From assembly GCA_008921705.1 (NCBI GenBank), contig VFFE01005906.1:160548-224547 (forward strand): a stretch of 64,000 nucleotides of DNA, given 5' to 3'. A program made the position numbers and the translations under genes. Below, piece after piece: positions 1 to 13,360 of this stretch (the stretch's first letter is position 1; every line of letters starts with the position of its first letter). The stretch is from Burhinus oedicnemus. Taxonomy: Eukaryota; Chordata; Aves; Charadriiformes; Burhinidae. Below the pieces are notes generated by a model. It was not told where the DNA came from and did no database searches. It saw nothing but the letters and a program-made list of their open reading frames with translations.

Positions 1-2007
1 TGTGGCATGGTTTCTGGGAAGAAGACAGCATCATTAGCTCAGTCTTCTGAGTCCTTTATGTGGTACTGTTAGTTTCTTATTTACGGTGGCAACAGAATGA
101 GAAGTCTGTTTTGACTGTCTTCCAATGGATTTCAGCCCACTTTACAAGTGAGCCATCTCTTCTTTCTAGGGGAAGAGATATTAATAGAGAGGGCATGTAT
201 TACACTCCTCCAGGAACTGGTTTCCCTTAGCTGGATCACTGGAGGATATGGAGCTGCTAGGTACTGTGCACAAAGAAGGGGGCTATTGGGAGACCTTGAA
301 GGAACTTCTAAATACTACAAAAAGATGTTTCAGTGAAGTTGCTGAAGGCTTGGAAGGATGTGATGAGGTGTAATAATAGGAAACTGAGCCCAGTAATACG
401 TATTTCAATACCAAAAAACCCTTTGCAAGCCACGAGACCTGTTATGTTACTAAGAAGTCAGCTGCTTAATCCATCTGAAACTGAGATGAAATAACTGGCA
501 AAGCCAATGGGAGTAGGCCAGAGGGGCTGGTACTGGGTGTTGGATAAGTGGTCAAATAAGTCTTCTCTGATTACTTGCATGGGTCAATGGTTATGTGAAG
601 TGCTCCACTGAACTACCCAGAGCATTCTTATTTTACAAGTCAGTGTTGATTCCAGTGCTCAGGTAGGACAGGATGCAAAGGTGTGCTGCTCTGTTGAGAG
701 TGTCCATTGACTCAGTGAATGTATATGTCATGTCAAGGAGCAAGGGTCAAATAGAGGAACAAACTAGTTGAGGACTTGAAGGCAATATAAACCACATCCA
801 TACAACATTGCCCCTCCAAAGAGCCAGCCAACTGGGTTCAAACCAGATTTAGCTCAGGTGGAAGACTACAGCAATGGTGCAATCTGTTTCCAGTCCCAGA
901 CTGGTATCTCCACAGGATGCGATGCTATGCCATGCAGCAGTCCCATTCTGTTCAGAGATAATTTAGGGCGCTCTCTACTGTATTCCAGTGCACGCAGTAG
1001 CTATGCCTGGTGATGTTCCACCAGGAAGAGCCCAGGTAAGGAATAAACAGCTGCGTATTGTGAGTATCTGCCCACGTGCACATGCATGGAGCTAGAGTGT
1101 GTTTTGCAGAGGTGGGCTAGCTGCCCATCCAGTTCTGCACTTGTGAGAGTCTCAGTCAAGAGAATGTGAGATTGGAGAGAGGGAACTGAAGTTTGGATAC
1201 TACTTTCATGGTAGCCAACTGGAGAAATTTATGTGAGTTTAAGCTATCTGTTGAGGAATGAGGCATCTAGACCCCCTTCTGAGGCATCAGTAGCTCAACC
1301 AGGCAAAACACATTGTTAAGGGCTGTCAGAGGGGATAATTTAGCCTCTCTTCCCCCTCAGTAACACTCATGTACCCTGTGCAACGAATTCGGATAGCCGG
1401 GCAAGTCACTCCCATCAACTCTTTTAAATCACTTCTAATACATATCTTAAGTGACAAGGTTGTATTTTATTGCTGAATTACTACTTTCCAGTAGTCACTA
1501 ATGTATGTCTTTGGTTTTGGTTGCCTTGGTGCAGCTTGATGGTACTTAAGCCTGGGACTGCTGCCTAGGTGTGCCCATCCTGTAGGTCCATAAAAGGCCT
1601 TGTGTTTCCCAGGAATGAGGCATCATGCCAATGCAGTGCCCGAGAATTAAAGTCGAGATGGGAGCCTTTCATTACACTGCCTAGGGGACCAGATGGAGCA
1701 ACTGATGAGTCAGGTTTAAATGACTAAGTGTGGGCAGCTTGGCTAAGCATTGACTGAGAGTGGGTATGTGAACTCTGCCATGTACTTCAAGGGCACTCAG
1801 ACCAACCAGTCTGTCATTCCTTTTAGGTAAGGTTCCTTGTCAGGAAGCAGGGATGGTGCCTACTGAGGAGCTGGGAAAGCAGGAGATGTGCTGTTGCCTA
1901 TGTGCCCTTTAGGAACACAACCAATTTGTTTGGAGCACCCCAGCAGATCTCCTGCCATTTGTGAGTGAATGGGACAGAAGGAGCTTATCAACATACCAGG
2001 TCTTCAG
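1..2007. other. No gene recognised
   Basis: Mixed-composition unique sequence. The one short open frame (148-336) has no recognisable domain. A 'gggcaagtcact' string near 1,400 hints at a MIR scrap but is too short to call. Confidence 0.7.
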
Positions 2008-2124
2008 TGTTTGGGGGTGTGTGTGGGGGTTTTTTTTGTTCTTTTTTGTTTTGTTTTGGGGTTTTTTGTTTGTTTTGGTTTTTTTGGGGTTTTTTTTGTT
2101 TGTTTGGTTTGGTTTTTTTTTTTC
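2008..2124 (+). repeat. G/T-only low-complexity tract (117 bp)
   Basis: Apart from a single C the tract is made of G and T on the + strand, with irregular units of the type T(n)G(1-5). It begins with a short GT-repeat and ends in a T run. The short open frames here, rich in Phe, Leu, Trp and Gly, are artefacts of this composition. Confidence 0.95.
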
Positions 2125-5100
2125 TTGGAGATGCTCATGCCATAGTGGTTAGGCCATTACTACTGCTTACCTGCACAGGGAAAAACAGGCACTGCTGCTT
2201 TCTGTGAGGATGAAGTGTGTCACACATTTAAAAGTGGGGGTTATGTTGCGTCCACCTTCTATACACAAGGTGCTCAGCATTTCCCCGTCTCTTGCAAACT
2301 TTTCATGGACACAGAGGAGTTTTTCCAAGGAAAGTGATGCTTGTATCTTGAAGTACTGGTCTTGGGCTTCAAGTGTCATTCTCTTATACTCAGCGTAACT
2401 TCCTTTCTTGGTGTTCAGTGCTGTTCAGACCAGAAGCTTGCAGAGTAGAGCGGCACTGCTGAGGCTGGGCACAGCTCTGATGCATGTGAGTGAAGGGCAT
2501 GGTCCCTCCTGCAGCAGATGACAGGTCACTGCTCCATCTGGCAGCTGGCTCTGACATACATGGTTTTCTTAAGTGTCTTACAGCCTGCACAACAGGCTAT
2601 ATTGGAGAGCAGAGCACCTTGCTTAATATAAATTCGGGAGCGCCTCCTTTCTTGCCTACAAGCTGTGCCCAGGACCTGCCTCTCTCCCTGCAGGACTCTC
2701 CTGGCTCCCCGTGCATCTTCTGTGCAGAATGGGGTGCTGCTGCAAGGTGCACCCAAAATGAGAGGTGTCCCCTGTGAAAGGGCCGTTTGTGGGAATCTAA
2801 GGTTGAGGACCAGGAGGGAAGAAAGCCCAGAAAAATTACCGTATTATGAAGCTCAGAGGAAAGCATTGGGAAGGAGGTTGCTATTGTACAGATTAAATGA
2901 GGGGGAAAAAGTTCCCTCTACTGCTGTATTTGAACTCCTTTATGCTTCAGAGTTTTTTCTTGAGTTGAAATAAGGTGGGTGTGATAATGCTATTTTCTTT
3001 TGTTGTATGTTGATTAACAACTTATCACTGTATCATAGCTATTAGATTAACCTCCGCTTACCAGTGGAGACCTGAGAATTGCTCCGTAGACCCCTGAGAT
3101 CTTAAAAGAAATAAGGAGTTGCTTCTAGAGATATACTAGGGGAGTACAGTCTTGGGGCTTCACCAGTTAAGAAGGCATTACAAAGAATAGACCATTGAAC
3201 CAAATGATAAAATGTTGAAGTCTGATCCTTAGAGAACTTGTGTGCCTGGGAGCTGAGCACCAACAGCAATTTAATCTTTTACTGCTACATCAAGGAAGAA
3301 AATCAGAGGCTGGCCCTGGCACAAGGGAAAAATCAGCTCCAGGGAAGAAATCAATTTATTATTGAATAAATGAGAAGATTGCAGTACTCATTGCAACTAT
3401 GCCTTAACGGACATACCACAATTGTTCTTAAGCATCTTTCATCTTGAAAGATCCCGAAATGCTTTCAGAATTGTGTGGACAGGAGGATTTATTTAGCTTG
3501 CAACTGATGTTTTGTCATTTAACAGCACACTAATTCCACTTAGACAGCTAAGGACAGGAATGAAGAAAAATTTCCCATCTGATTGAAACTTCAAAGGAAA
3601 TAATTACTGGTGTTGGAAAGCAGCCCGGATATCTGAACTTTGTTACTCATGATCTTTAAAAAACATGTTGGGAAAGCCCTCACTTGTTGTCTGTTCAGGG
3701 GTGTCCTCTCCAGTGACACTGCAGTCTAAGTAATTGCAATCAATGTAGTGTAAGGTTAGAGAACTGACATACCAAGTTACCCCATTTGCTTACTACAGGA
3801 GGATATTTCCACACAAAGGTATTGCTTTATTACTGATTCAGAAGGAAACACTTCTAGAAATTTTCAGCTCTTTTTGCAGAAACCTGAGCTCTGGAGGTTA
3901 CCTATCCAAGAACAACGTTAACACCTGTAGCTGTAGTCACTATTTCCAGCACTGTTTTAAAGGGAATTAGGTGAAGCAAAGCATTTTCCTATTCTGTTCT
4001 AAGCATTATCCTACACTTAAGTCTTTGTAACTCAAATGGGAGAAATAATCTGTGTCTAAATTCAGTCAACAAGGAAACTAGAATACCGAAAAGAGATGGC
4101 ATTTGTTGCACACAAATCTGGCAAGTATGGTAGTTGGTAGAAAGATCTGATGAGGATGGTTTTCAGAAGGAGATGTTCCCGTTGACTAATTGCTTATGAG
4201 GATAGATTTGTTAATGATTTGGATCCACTGAAGTGGTGTGGAGATTTATAACTGAAGCTTGAGGGGAGAACGATTGTCTGTTGTCCTGTGGAGAGTCCAT
4301 ATTTGAAGCCACTGTGTCTTCTCTGGCTCATCAGACTTCTACTCTAGAACATTGACAGTGGCTCCTAAATAATTATATTGCAGTCTGGCACATATCGTAC
4401 TTCTGTAGTTTAGTGTTCAAAAAAACCCCCCAAAAAACAAAACAAAAAAACAACCAACAAGATAGAACAAAAATCCTTTATCAGCAACTTTTTCAGATTT
4501 TACTAGGAGGAACTGCATTGTTCTGAACTTTGACTGCAACTTTATTTTTGAGATGTGCTAAACATCTCTGCCAATCACATGGTAATTCACAGTCAGATCC
4601 AGCAGCACTCAACCAGAAGCTTGTCAGATAATCTCCTTTAAAGCAGTACCTGCCTGTGATGGGGCCTCCAGTTTGTTCTGTTTCGTTCCTCTTGTAATAA
4701 AAAGTGGCATTCCTGAGGCAGTTGTGCCGTGCTCAAGATCCATTTGTTTTTCCTAAAAATGTTTAAATGCAATAATCTCTAATCTGCATATTATATTAAC
4801 ACATGGAAAGACAGCAAACAAGCTGCCAGGAGGCTTCTGGGATTTCTTCCATCCTCAAACTGACAGGGCTTGTTTAAATTGGATCTGTAATGGCAACAGA
4901 CATGGGTTTGCATAGACACATTTTACTCTCCTAAGGAATAACAAATAGGCAGCAGTGTCATACATGCAGATTCCAACGGGGAGCTTTCAAGGTTAACCTC
5001 CAGGGCTCCCTTACTTGTGGTTGATGAAGTTGTCAAAGCTTCTCAGGGGAGGCACAGCCTCACAGTTGCTTATCTGGGGAGCGGTGCCACCACCCAGCGT

Positions 5101-5819
5101 GCAGAAAGCTGCCTTGGAGTTTTGGATCGTTCTCCTGTGGGAGCCTATGTAATCAGCCCTTTGTCAGTGTGCATCTCCTGCTTTCCTCTTGTCCTCCTTT
5201 CAGTCTTTCTCTTCTGTCCTGTCTTCTTACTTTTATTTGGGATTGCAAAGTAACCCCACTGTTGAGCCATGATGTGACCTAAATGATTTTACGTAATCAG
5301 ATTGCTGGCTGGCCGGTGGGACTTAGCTACAAAATCATGAAATCCAGATCGCTGTAACCCTCTCTCACAGACCTGTTGCTTCATGCAGCATGTAAAGAGT
5401 ACACACTGAGTCTAACTGGACTACATGATTTTTATTTATAGGAAGAACTTCTGTCCTAATTTCTAATTGACACACTGTGTGACACTTATGGAAGTTGGTG
5501 TCAACATGTGTATCTGTTCCACAGTTGCCTTAAACAGTATTCCATCAATGGCCAGAAACCTCTGCAAAGGCTGGTCCTATGCCAGTGCTTACCACAGAGA
5601 GACAGAAATGGAGGTGGAGTCCAGTGCCCCTGGTACCTCATAATGAACAAGATTCAGCAATACGGCGGCAACTGCAAAATAAATGACAAGGAAGAATGAA
5701 GCAAACCAATTAAGCTAGTTTATGCTAATGTAAACCATCTATAGTCACAGCTTCTTTGTATGGTGCCTATTTGGTGTATAAAATATAATGATAAATAGCT
5801 CATGTGACTTTCTGTATCA
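2125..5819. other. No gene recognised; unique sequence
   Basis: Several overlapping short frames on both strands at 2.2-2.95 kb reflect a low-stop stretch and no protein family is recognised. A palindromic PAR-bZIP-type site TTACGTAA lies at 5,289-5,296. A possible antisense MIR scrap ('catcttgaaagatcccgaaa') sits at about 3,440. Confidence 0.65.
4419..4460. repeat. A/C low-complexity tract
   Basis: Irregular A runs separated by C runs, the complement of the G/T tracts seen elsewhere in the window. Confidence 0.9.
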
Positions 5820-6395
5820 GCGTTGTGGGTCAACTTTGGCTGGAGGCCAGGTACCTATCAAGCCAGTCTATCACTCCACTCCTCAGCAGGATGGGGGGGC
5901 GGGGCAGGGCAGAAAATAAGATGGAAAAAACCTCATGGGTCAAGATAAAGGCAGTTGAATAAAGCAAAAGCAAAGGCTGTGTGTGGAAGCAAAGGAAACC
6001 AAAAGATTTATTCTCTACTTCCATCAGCAGGTGATATCCAGCCACTTCCCTGGAAGTAGGGCTTCAGTATGTGTAGCGATTGTTCCAGAAGACAAATGTC
6101 ATAATAACAAATGCTCCCCCCCACCTTCTCTTAGTTTTTATTGCTGAGCAAATGTCATATGGTATGGAATATCCTTTTGATCAGTTTGCGTCAGCTGTCC
6201 TGGCTATGTCCCCTCCCAAGATCTTGCCCACCCCCAGCCCACTGGGGGAGGCTGGGGGAATGTTGGAGAGACAGCCTTGATACTGTGCAAGCACTGGTGT
6301 GTTACCAACACCTTTTCTAGCTACCAATACAAAGCACAGCACTATGAGGGCTACTATGAGGAAAATTAGCTCCACCTCAGCCAGACCAAATATAA
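5820..6395 (-). mobile_element. Solo-LTR-like copy of an avian endogenous retrovirus LTR
   Basis: I recognise this stretch of about 575 bp as a widespread avian endogenous-retrovirus LTR type, probably of the ERVL class. The recognisable blocks run in order: the region starting near 'gtgggtcaac' (about 5826), a 'catgggtcaagataa' block (about 5934), a 'catatggtatggaatatcc' block (about 6154) and a 'cctggctatgtcccctccc' block (about 6198), ending in a terminus near 6394. From memory of the family the sense strand is the minus strand; an AATAAAA-like stretch lies where related copies carry a TATA box. No gag, pol or env frame lies beside it, so it reads as a solo LTR or LTR fragment. The short open frames inside are translations of the LTR and not genes. 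No target-site duplication is clear. The family name is not certain; the identification as a bird LTR is fairly secure. Confidence 0.72.
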
Positions 6396-6629
6396 TCGGA
6401 GGTGAAATCCTGGCCACACTGACCTCAGTGGGAATTTTGCTTTGAAAGCAGTGGCCCTAGCTTAGTCATTCCGGTTTACCTACTCATAACAAGTAAAATC
6501 TTGAGCAGTCAGTTTATCTGCCTGCTGATGCATGTTGTAGAAATGCTAAAAACCCCAGCATCCTCTAAAGAAATGTATGTAGGTTCTGCAGAGGCCGCTG
6601 ATGTAGGTGTTCTTCAGTTGTAAAAGCAA

Positions 6630-6760
6630 TTCTGCTGGCTGAGCTTGCAGTCTTGGGCAAGTCACTTGACTTCTGCATGTACCATGGGAGTCATGATAAT
6701 AAGATGCTATATTTCACAAATATGTTGCAAGGTCTAATGTAATATAGTATGCAGAGCAGT
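6630..6760 (+). repeat. MIR-like ancient SINE fragment
   Basis: The string 'cttgggcaagtcacttgac' (6652-6670), followed by 'accatgggagtcatgataat' and a degraded tail, matches the core and 3' half of MIR-type SINEs in sense orientation. MIRs are tRNA-derived SINEs old enough to be shared among amniotes. The copy is strongly diverged and both ends are approximate. Confidence 0.6.
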
Positions 6761-9700
6761 CTGTGAGGAAATATGGGGGGCAGGAAGGTGCAAATCATGG
6801 CTGTATTAACAAACAAAATTGCAACTTATGTCATCTACCTATTCAAATTACTCAACAAACCTTACAGTTGATATAGAGGAATTGGTGTAATCAATTGAAT
6901 GTATTAGTTTCAGATACATTTTAGATAACTTAGTACATGTAATAAAGGAAAAAAAATAATCTATTGACACGTTGTAGAAAAATCTGTTGTAGCTAAATCA
7001 TTATTATTTGAACTGAAATGTGGTTACAATACCAGAGTTATAGGTAGGGTGTTATAAATAGGCGATGGGCTCTTTAAAGTGAACTCTTTTCTTCTGTGGG
7101 TGTAGTATTCTTCTAATATGTTGGTTATGAGTGTGAGCAAAAATAACCTTGTTTTTCTTGGTGATAACTTAAAGCACTGAGAAGCATCATGGTTTGGATA
7201 AGCTTGGAGGATGGATGTCTTATATTCCTAACTATCTGCTCTGCGGCCATCTCAGCTGGCCATGTTCTAAGATGACTTTTGACCAGAAAAAAAAAAAAAG
7301 CTTGCTTCAGATCCCAAATTGGGGAATGAATCCTAAGGAGTTTGCAGAGAAAGTGAGAGAAGTCCTTTGATTATTGCTTTGATTTGTTTCTGAAGGAAAT
7401 CAATTTCTGAAAGCATTTGTCAGGGTAGGGGATGTTATCAGTCATTTGCCATTTGTAGAAATAGGCTGGCTAGTCTCTCTGCTGTTGAAACTTTTCCATA
7501 GATGGGACAAATCTTCTTTTCCTCCTTGCAAACAGTTATTTCAGCCCTAAAGAAACACTGTACTTTATTTCCAGGATGATATTTACTCTGCAGAAGGAAT
7601 AAATATATGTAAGAAAAAAACTGAGACTAGGATGATACATATTAGATAAACCCAACAATGTTGTGAAAGAAATAACATCTTAGCATTGAGATCAAGATGT
7701 GGTTGCAGGAAGAGTCATAATTTTGAAATCCTTTGCTTGGGTGTGATTAAAATCTTGACAATAATTAACTTTGTGTTGGGGCTCTTTTTGCCCCATTTTC
7801 CTTTGTACTTTGTTTTAGAGGAAACTGAGTTCATGTATTTCTAAGCTGCCTGTTCTCACTCCTGATAAAAGTTTCAGTTATGTGGATACTGAAGGGTCCC
7901 AACTCCACTGCTCTGCCTTTATCTCATGGTTTATTGTATGAGAAGGTGGATGCTATATGACTGTTTCAGGTTGGGTCTTTTAAAACAGTGAAGGATTCAC
8001 TGTTATCAAAGATAACATGAGCTCAAAACAGCCTGACATGCATAGTCTAGAGGCTAAACACAGTGGTGGCATATATTTTGTAAATATTCATAGATACATG
8101 GATTCTGTTTTTGACTTGTGCCTCATTTAAAAAAAAAAATATCCAAAAATGTTTTCACTCCTTTTATGTTTAAAAATGCCACATTGGATGATTACTCAAA
8201 AGCAAATTTTCCCTAGAGAGCTATAAGCATATAAAAAATAGAAACTTATCCACACTAGCTATTATTTCTTTTCTTCAGAGGGTTTAGAGGGATTCTGCAT
8301 CCATTCCTAAGTGAAATTATGCAGAGGAGAACTTGAAGGAAAATTTTTCACTTTACCAAAATTTTTTGCATTTTGATAAACTTTTCCAAGGGAAGAGAGA
8401 GAAATCCCATTGCTATTGTGTTCTAAAGGGAGTCTTGACAAGTCTGTAGTATAGCAAATCTTTGTGAGGGTAGAGTCCCCTGCCTGGAAACTAGAGCTGA
8501 GTGAGCTTTTCCACGGTTGTTTCTGCACCTTTTGATCTAAATGCTTATTTGAGAGTTTCTTCCTCCCGTCCGTGTGTTAGCTGGTAGAAGTACAGGATCC
8601 AGAACTATTCTTGCCAAGTGAAGTGACCCCTCCTTATCCTCACCACATTGGCAGGCTTAAGTATCACACAAAAGACTTCCTAGCCTGCCTCCTGAAGAAA
8701 AGAAACTGTGAAAAGCAAGTATCTTGCACCATGACCTTCTGTCACAGCTAGCAGTCAGGGATATGCCCAGCCAGAAATAAGCAAATAGCTTCAGCAGAAA
8801 TGCTGCTTATGTACTACTATGAGTGTAGTTTACTGGGAGTCTGGACCTTGTTTAGTTGTTGAGTTGGGTGCAAAAGAGCAAAACACATACCCAGGTATTT
8901 TACAGCAATGGAAGCAGCAGGGTGAGATGCAGATTGCTAGTTGTGTCTTAGCTGCACTGGTAGTGTAGGGTGGGGACGCTTTTCTTTCTGTTTGCCAGGG
9001 CTTTTTATCTCCGGTGTGAATCATCGATATTCAAAGTAGGTGCCAGTGTTAAGGCAGTGAGAGACTGCTTTCCAGATGGGTCAGGTGGTAGCAGTGGTAG
9101 TGGGAAAGAGGAAGAAAGCAACCACTTTGGGTGGTTATTTTGGATAGCATTGAGGAAGGGGAAGTTTTTTTTTTTTAATGGATCCAGTAGATGTGACTTG
9201 GACTCCGGAGACCTGGGGGTTTTGTTCACATCTCTAACTAACTTGCAGTGCATCTTGAGAAAATTTTTTCCTGCATCTTTCTGTTTCTGTATCCCTTCCC
9301 CCAGAACAGAGATAACAGTTGTATAAGACACTTAGGCCATTCAGTTTTGCAATCACGTCACTGATTTTCCACCAGTGCAACTGCTAAAAGCATTAGACTT
9401 ATGCTAGCATCAGGGTGAAGTAATGCTCTGATGATTCAGGCCATTAAGGTTTTAAGCTTTCTGTAAAAACACTCAGTATGGTGATTATCAGGGGCTTGGA
9501 TCTGGACACTGAATAAAATGCAAATACAACATCCGGGCAGTATTGCTGGATGTGTCCTTCAGAGAAGGGGGAGACAGAGAGAGGGATGCAGGAGCAGTGC
9601 TTGTGATTTGATTTTTAGCCTTGAATGTTATGCCTCCCTGAACTTACTTAGCAGAAACTTCTTAAAAATAGTACCGTGTTCATTGCTACTCTTGCTCATT

Positions 9701-10771
9701 TTCAGTTTATATTCTTGCAGGCTCATGCAGCTTGGTGTACCAAACTAACCGTGTGGATCTTCTGAATGCTGTAAACAGCATGGCTTTATCACTATTTAGG
9801 ACAGAAGTTTGGTCCTCTGTCCCTGATGATGCATTAGATACTTAATTATGTATCTATACCCTTTACTTCTAGAAGTAGCTGTGTGCAATGTGCTGAGAAG
9901 CATGTTACCGTCTGAAGAGAATCACTGTTTCTTTGTTTAAGAAGGGAACGAGGCACCGAGATGGAATAGTGCTTCCCTGTGTGCCCAGTGATGTAGTGGC
10001 TCAGTCTATGGCCATAAATTATTTTAAATTAATTTATCTTAAAATGCCTTCTCTGAATAATAATTTTGAGGCTATTTAGTCATAAGATTAAAAGGAGCAC
10101 CCTTCAGATGCAGGAGGATGTTATCTCATTTGTGCACAGGCTTCAGGAGGTGGTGTGGCTCAGGAGATAAAGCCGCAGGCTATTCCCCCGAGGCCCATGC
10201 TGTTTGGGCTCCCTTGTTTCAGAGCACTGGGGGTTCGGAGCCTGACAGCGAGGCGCATGGGGCTGGAGGATGGCAGCGCTCTACTAGCAGCAATGCTGAA
10301 AAGAAATCAGCTCCTGAGGGCAAGGGGAGGGGCAGGAATGGATCAGAAATCTCCACAAGCAAGTGCCAGGGAGAGCTGTTGCTGTCTGAGGGGCCTGGCA
10401 CTCTTTCCCAGCGCTGCTCCAGATAGGGCTCACATCTCGTTCATTATATAGTGTCAACTTCCCTCTGTTACGCTGTTGGTGCTTTTGGTAAATCACACAA
10501 AATGCAGGATGTGTGTCAATTAACTAACTAAAGCTTTTCATGTTCGGGAGGATAAATGCATGTGTAGGGTGTATCGCTTATTTGTTTTCGTACCGTTTCC
10601 ACCTGCAGGAGGCTAAGGGTGGAAGAAGGGGGCTTCCTTTGAAACACGTATCACTTTTTAATCTGATTAATGGTGTATTTAATGGCTCCCGGGAAGAAAA
10701 GTCCTCTAGGGGAGGCTGACAGAAAAGCTAGGTTATGTACATCAAGTTTAAGTCTTTTACAGAGCTTTTTT
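6761..10771. other. No gene recognised; AT-leaning unique sequence
   Basis: Short A or T runs only. At 10,012-10,095 an AT-rich stretch with ATTTTAAATTAATTT-type sites precedes a GC-richer interval at 10.15-10.43 kb. Frames on both strands are open there but none resembles a known protein. Confidence 0.65.
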
Positions 10772-10792
10772 AAAAAAAAAAAAAAAAAAAAA
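10772..10792. repeat. Poly-A run (21 A)
   Basis: Uninterrupted homopolymer of 21 A. No LINE or SINE body that would explain it as a retroposon tail is recognised upstream. Confidence 0.98.
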
Positions 10793-13330
10793 GTGGTGCT
10801 TCCTCTGATGTGTGGGTGGCAGAGGTATGTACTTTTGGAGGAGAAGATCCTGAATTCTCCTCCCTGCTGTTTCTGTGAAGTCTTAACCGACCGTATTATG
10901 TGCTGTTGAAACAGACGGCGAGTCTGAATTGATGGTGCAATTGCTGATACTTTTTTTTTATTTAATCTCTACTTCCTTAGCAGAAGCTACAGTATTTGCC
11001 GCCTCTTGAAACTCCTTTTGCATTTACTCCATTGTGCTGAATTACTTTGTCTTCTACACTGCAGCAGGAATAACCAGTGGACAGACATTGCTGGCTGTGG
11101 ATGCTCTGCAGTTTGTGGAGACCTGTGTCAGCACTGAGAAGTGAAAAGGGTTTCTAGTGCTTTGCAGTGAGTTGGTCTATACTTGATCTTATAAAGGGAC
11201 TTTACTGGTCCAGTTGTCTAGAAAGGACAGGGAATGTTTTCCACCTTTGTACAAATAGGCTTCTGGCTGTTAATTTTTCCATCTTTCTCTGGAGCAGTGC
11301 AGATTAGATTCGGTTAGAGATAGCCTGTAGGCTGCACCGGGGCTATCGGTGCTCCCATTGTCATTGCATTATCCCAGATGCCTGATTTCATGTCCCCTTC
11401 ACAATGTCAGGATTAAAGCAATTGCCAGATTTGTGGAGAGGAAATGCAATTTCTTGTGGTCAGACTGTCAGGCTTTGTTTTTTTGATCGCCTTCCACTGT
11501 GGAAACGGGCATGGTTTGTTTCAGAAGATTATGGGAGGCTTCTCTTTAATGTATTCTCTGCCTGAGAGAGGTGGGGTGGTGGGGCTGTCCTCTGTCTCCA
11601 CTGTTCTTGCATATTATAGTGGCAGGCTGCAGTTTTTTGGAATCGGTTTGCTGTAAGGTGTGGGAAGTGTTCTGTGGCCTGGGATGTTTGGGCATGAGTG
11701 GAATAGGTGTCCCGGGAAGCTTGAGCTACATGCTTGTTGAAATGTACAGTTGGATGTATTGCAGAACCTGGACTCAGTGACCCAGGTGAAAGCTTCCAGT
11801 ATTCCTAAAACAATAAGAAAGATTGCTCATGTCTGTCTTAATCTTAACGTGTTTTAGAGTTACTAGTTCCAGGTTCGTCTCTTGTCATTTTTCAATGTCT
11901 TGAACCGAGGAAAATGTTAGTTAACAATTCTTCTTGCTGTGTTCAGAATGCTGAGCTAGTTCGAGACGGTTCAAAGCCTGGCTTTACCTTCTACTTCCTA
12001 TCTGTCTGACTTGCCCTGGGGAAGGTGCCTGCAATTATATGTCTCCTTGGCCTTTGTCTGAAATGGATACTGGGGCTGGTGCTGTATGTGTGCCTACATA
12101 GACTGATGTGTGTGTATGTTGGGACATGGGCTGGAAGAGAAGGTGAAGCACAGTAACAGCTTGGGGTGACAGGGTATGTGGAGTCTGGCTGCAGTACCTT
12201 TGTAGTCCCGTGTTGTTGACCTCTGATAATGATGCAACCTCAAGCTGTCTCTGCATGAAGTCATACATAGGCATTTAAAAATATTTTTGCTTTCAATAGT
12301 CACCCTCCTCAAGTTTTTCTGAGGTTTGAATATTTGGATGAACTGTTCCAGGGATGATTTTCTACAATATTCTGTATGCTGTGAATGACATAAAACATTC
12401 AAAAGCTGGTGTCTGTTGTGTTTGAATGACAAGTCACTCGTAGGATGGGATTTCTATAGCAGTGGAGAGCTGCGGGTACGCTGATCAGGGCAGTACTGGT
12501 CACTGCAGGTGTGGGAAACAGCCTTGGTAGACACTTAGGCATATGTTGGTGTTGACTGAAGGTGCTGTAGGGCATAATTCTGTGGGTGTAGTCAGTGGTG
12601 GATTTTGGGACAAGCCTTTGGAGGCAGGTATATATGCCTCACAAGACTATTTGTATACTCCATGCCTGAGGGCCTTGCTGAGGAGGCTTACAGCTTTGTC
12701 AAGCCTTGGAGATGGCACTTCTTCTTGGACCTGGAGAGACAGGACTGGTGTAGGCAATAGGACTCAGCCTGTGGAAACTTGTCACTGCCACAGTACCTGA
12801 TATGCATCATTCGTTACAGGAAATCCAGTGTGTGATGTGAGAGCTGGGAAATGTGGAGAAGGCCTGGCAGAGTTTAGTAGTGAGCCCACCGACCTCCACC
12901 TGAGAGCACGTGCCCATGTGCACAGTGCTCTTTCTGCTGCGGCTTTATGTAACGCATTTGCAGGACTTCATTTTCCACTAGATTGAAAGCAAAGCCACTG
13001 TTGATTTTCTCCAAAAAGATCTATTTGAAAGTGCAATTGCCTGGAATTACATGGTGGCAGTAAGAGGCCAGACCTTGCTGTAAATAACTTTCTTCTCAGC
13101 CAAACACATTGAGCTCTGCTGTCTACTGCTTTTTCTCTTTAGATGATTTCAATTGAAGGGAGGGTTTTTTGGTATTTTTCTTTTATGTTTTGTTTATTCT
13201 TCTCAGGAGCTGATTCTCATTTTCCTAGCTTTCCTGCTCTTGCCAAATGACATGATTATGGTGGACAGGGCAGCTCCCCATTCACAGTAAAATCGGTGTG
13301 TTTTTATAGCACAAGGCTATATTAGGACTG

Positions 13331-13360
13331 ATGTACCTTTGCCAGTGAATGTACCTTTGC
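13331..13360 (+). repeat. Partial 18-bp tandem duplication
   Basis: 'atgtacctttgc' recurs with an 18-bp period at 13,331 and 13,349; the second unit then diverges. Confidence 0.7.

Noticed and set aside
6181..6417. Frame with a hydrophobic segment like a membrane protein
   Set aside because: It lies inside the LTR and is a translation of non-coding LTR sequence; the hydrophobic run comes from T-rich codons.
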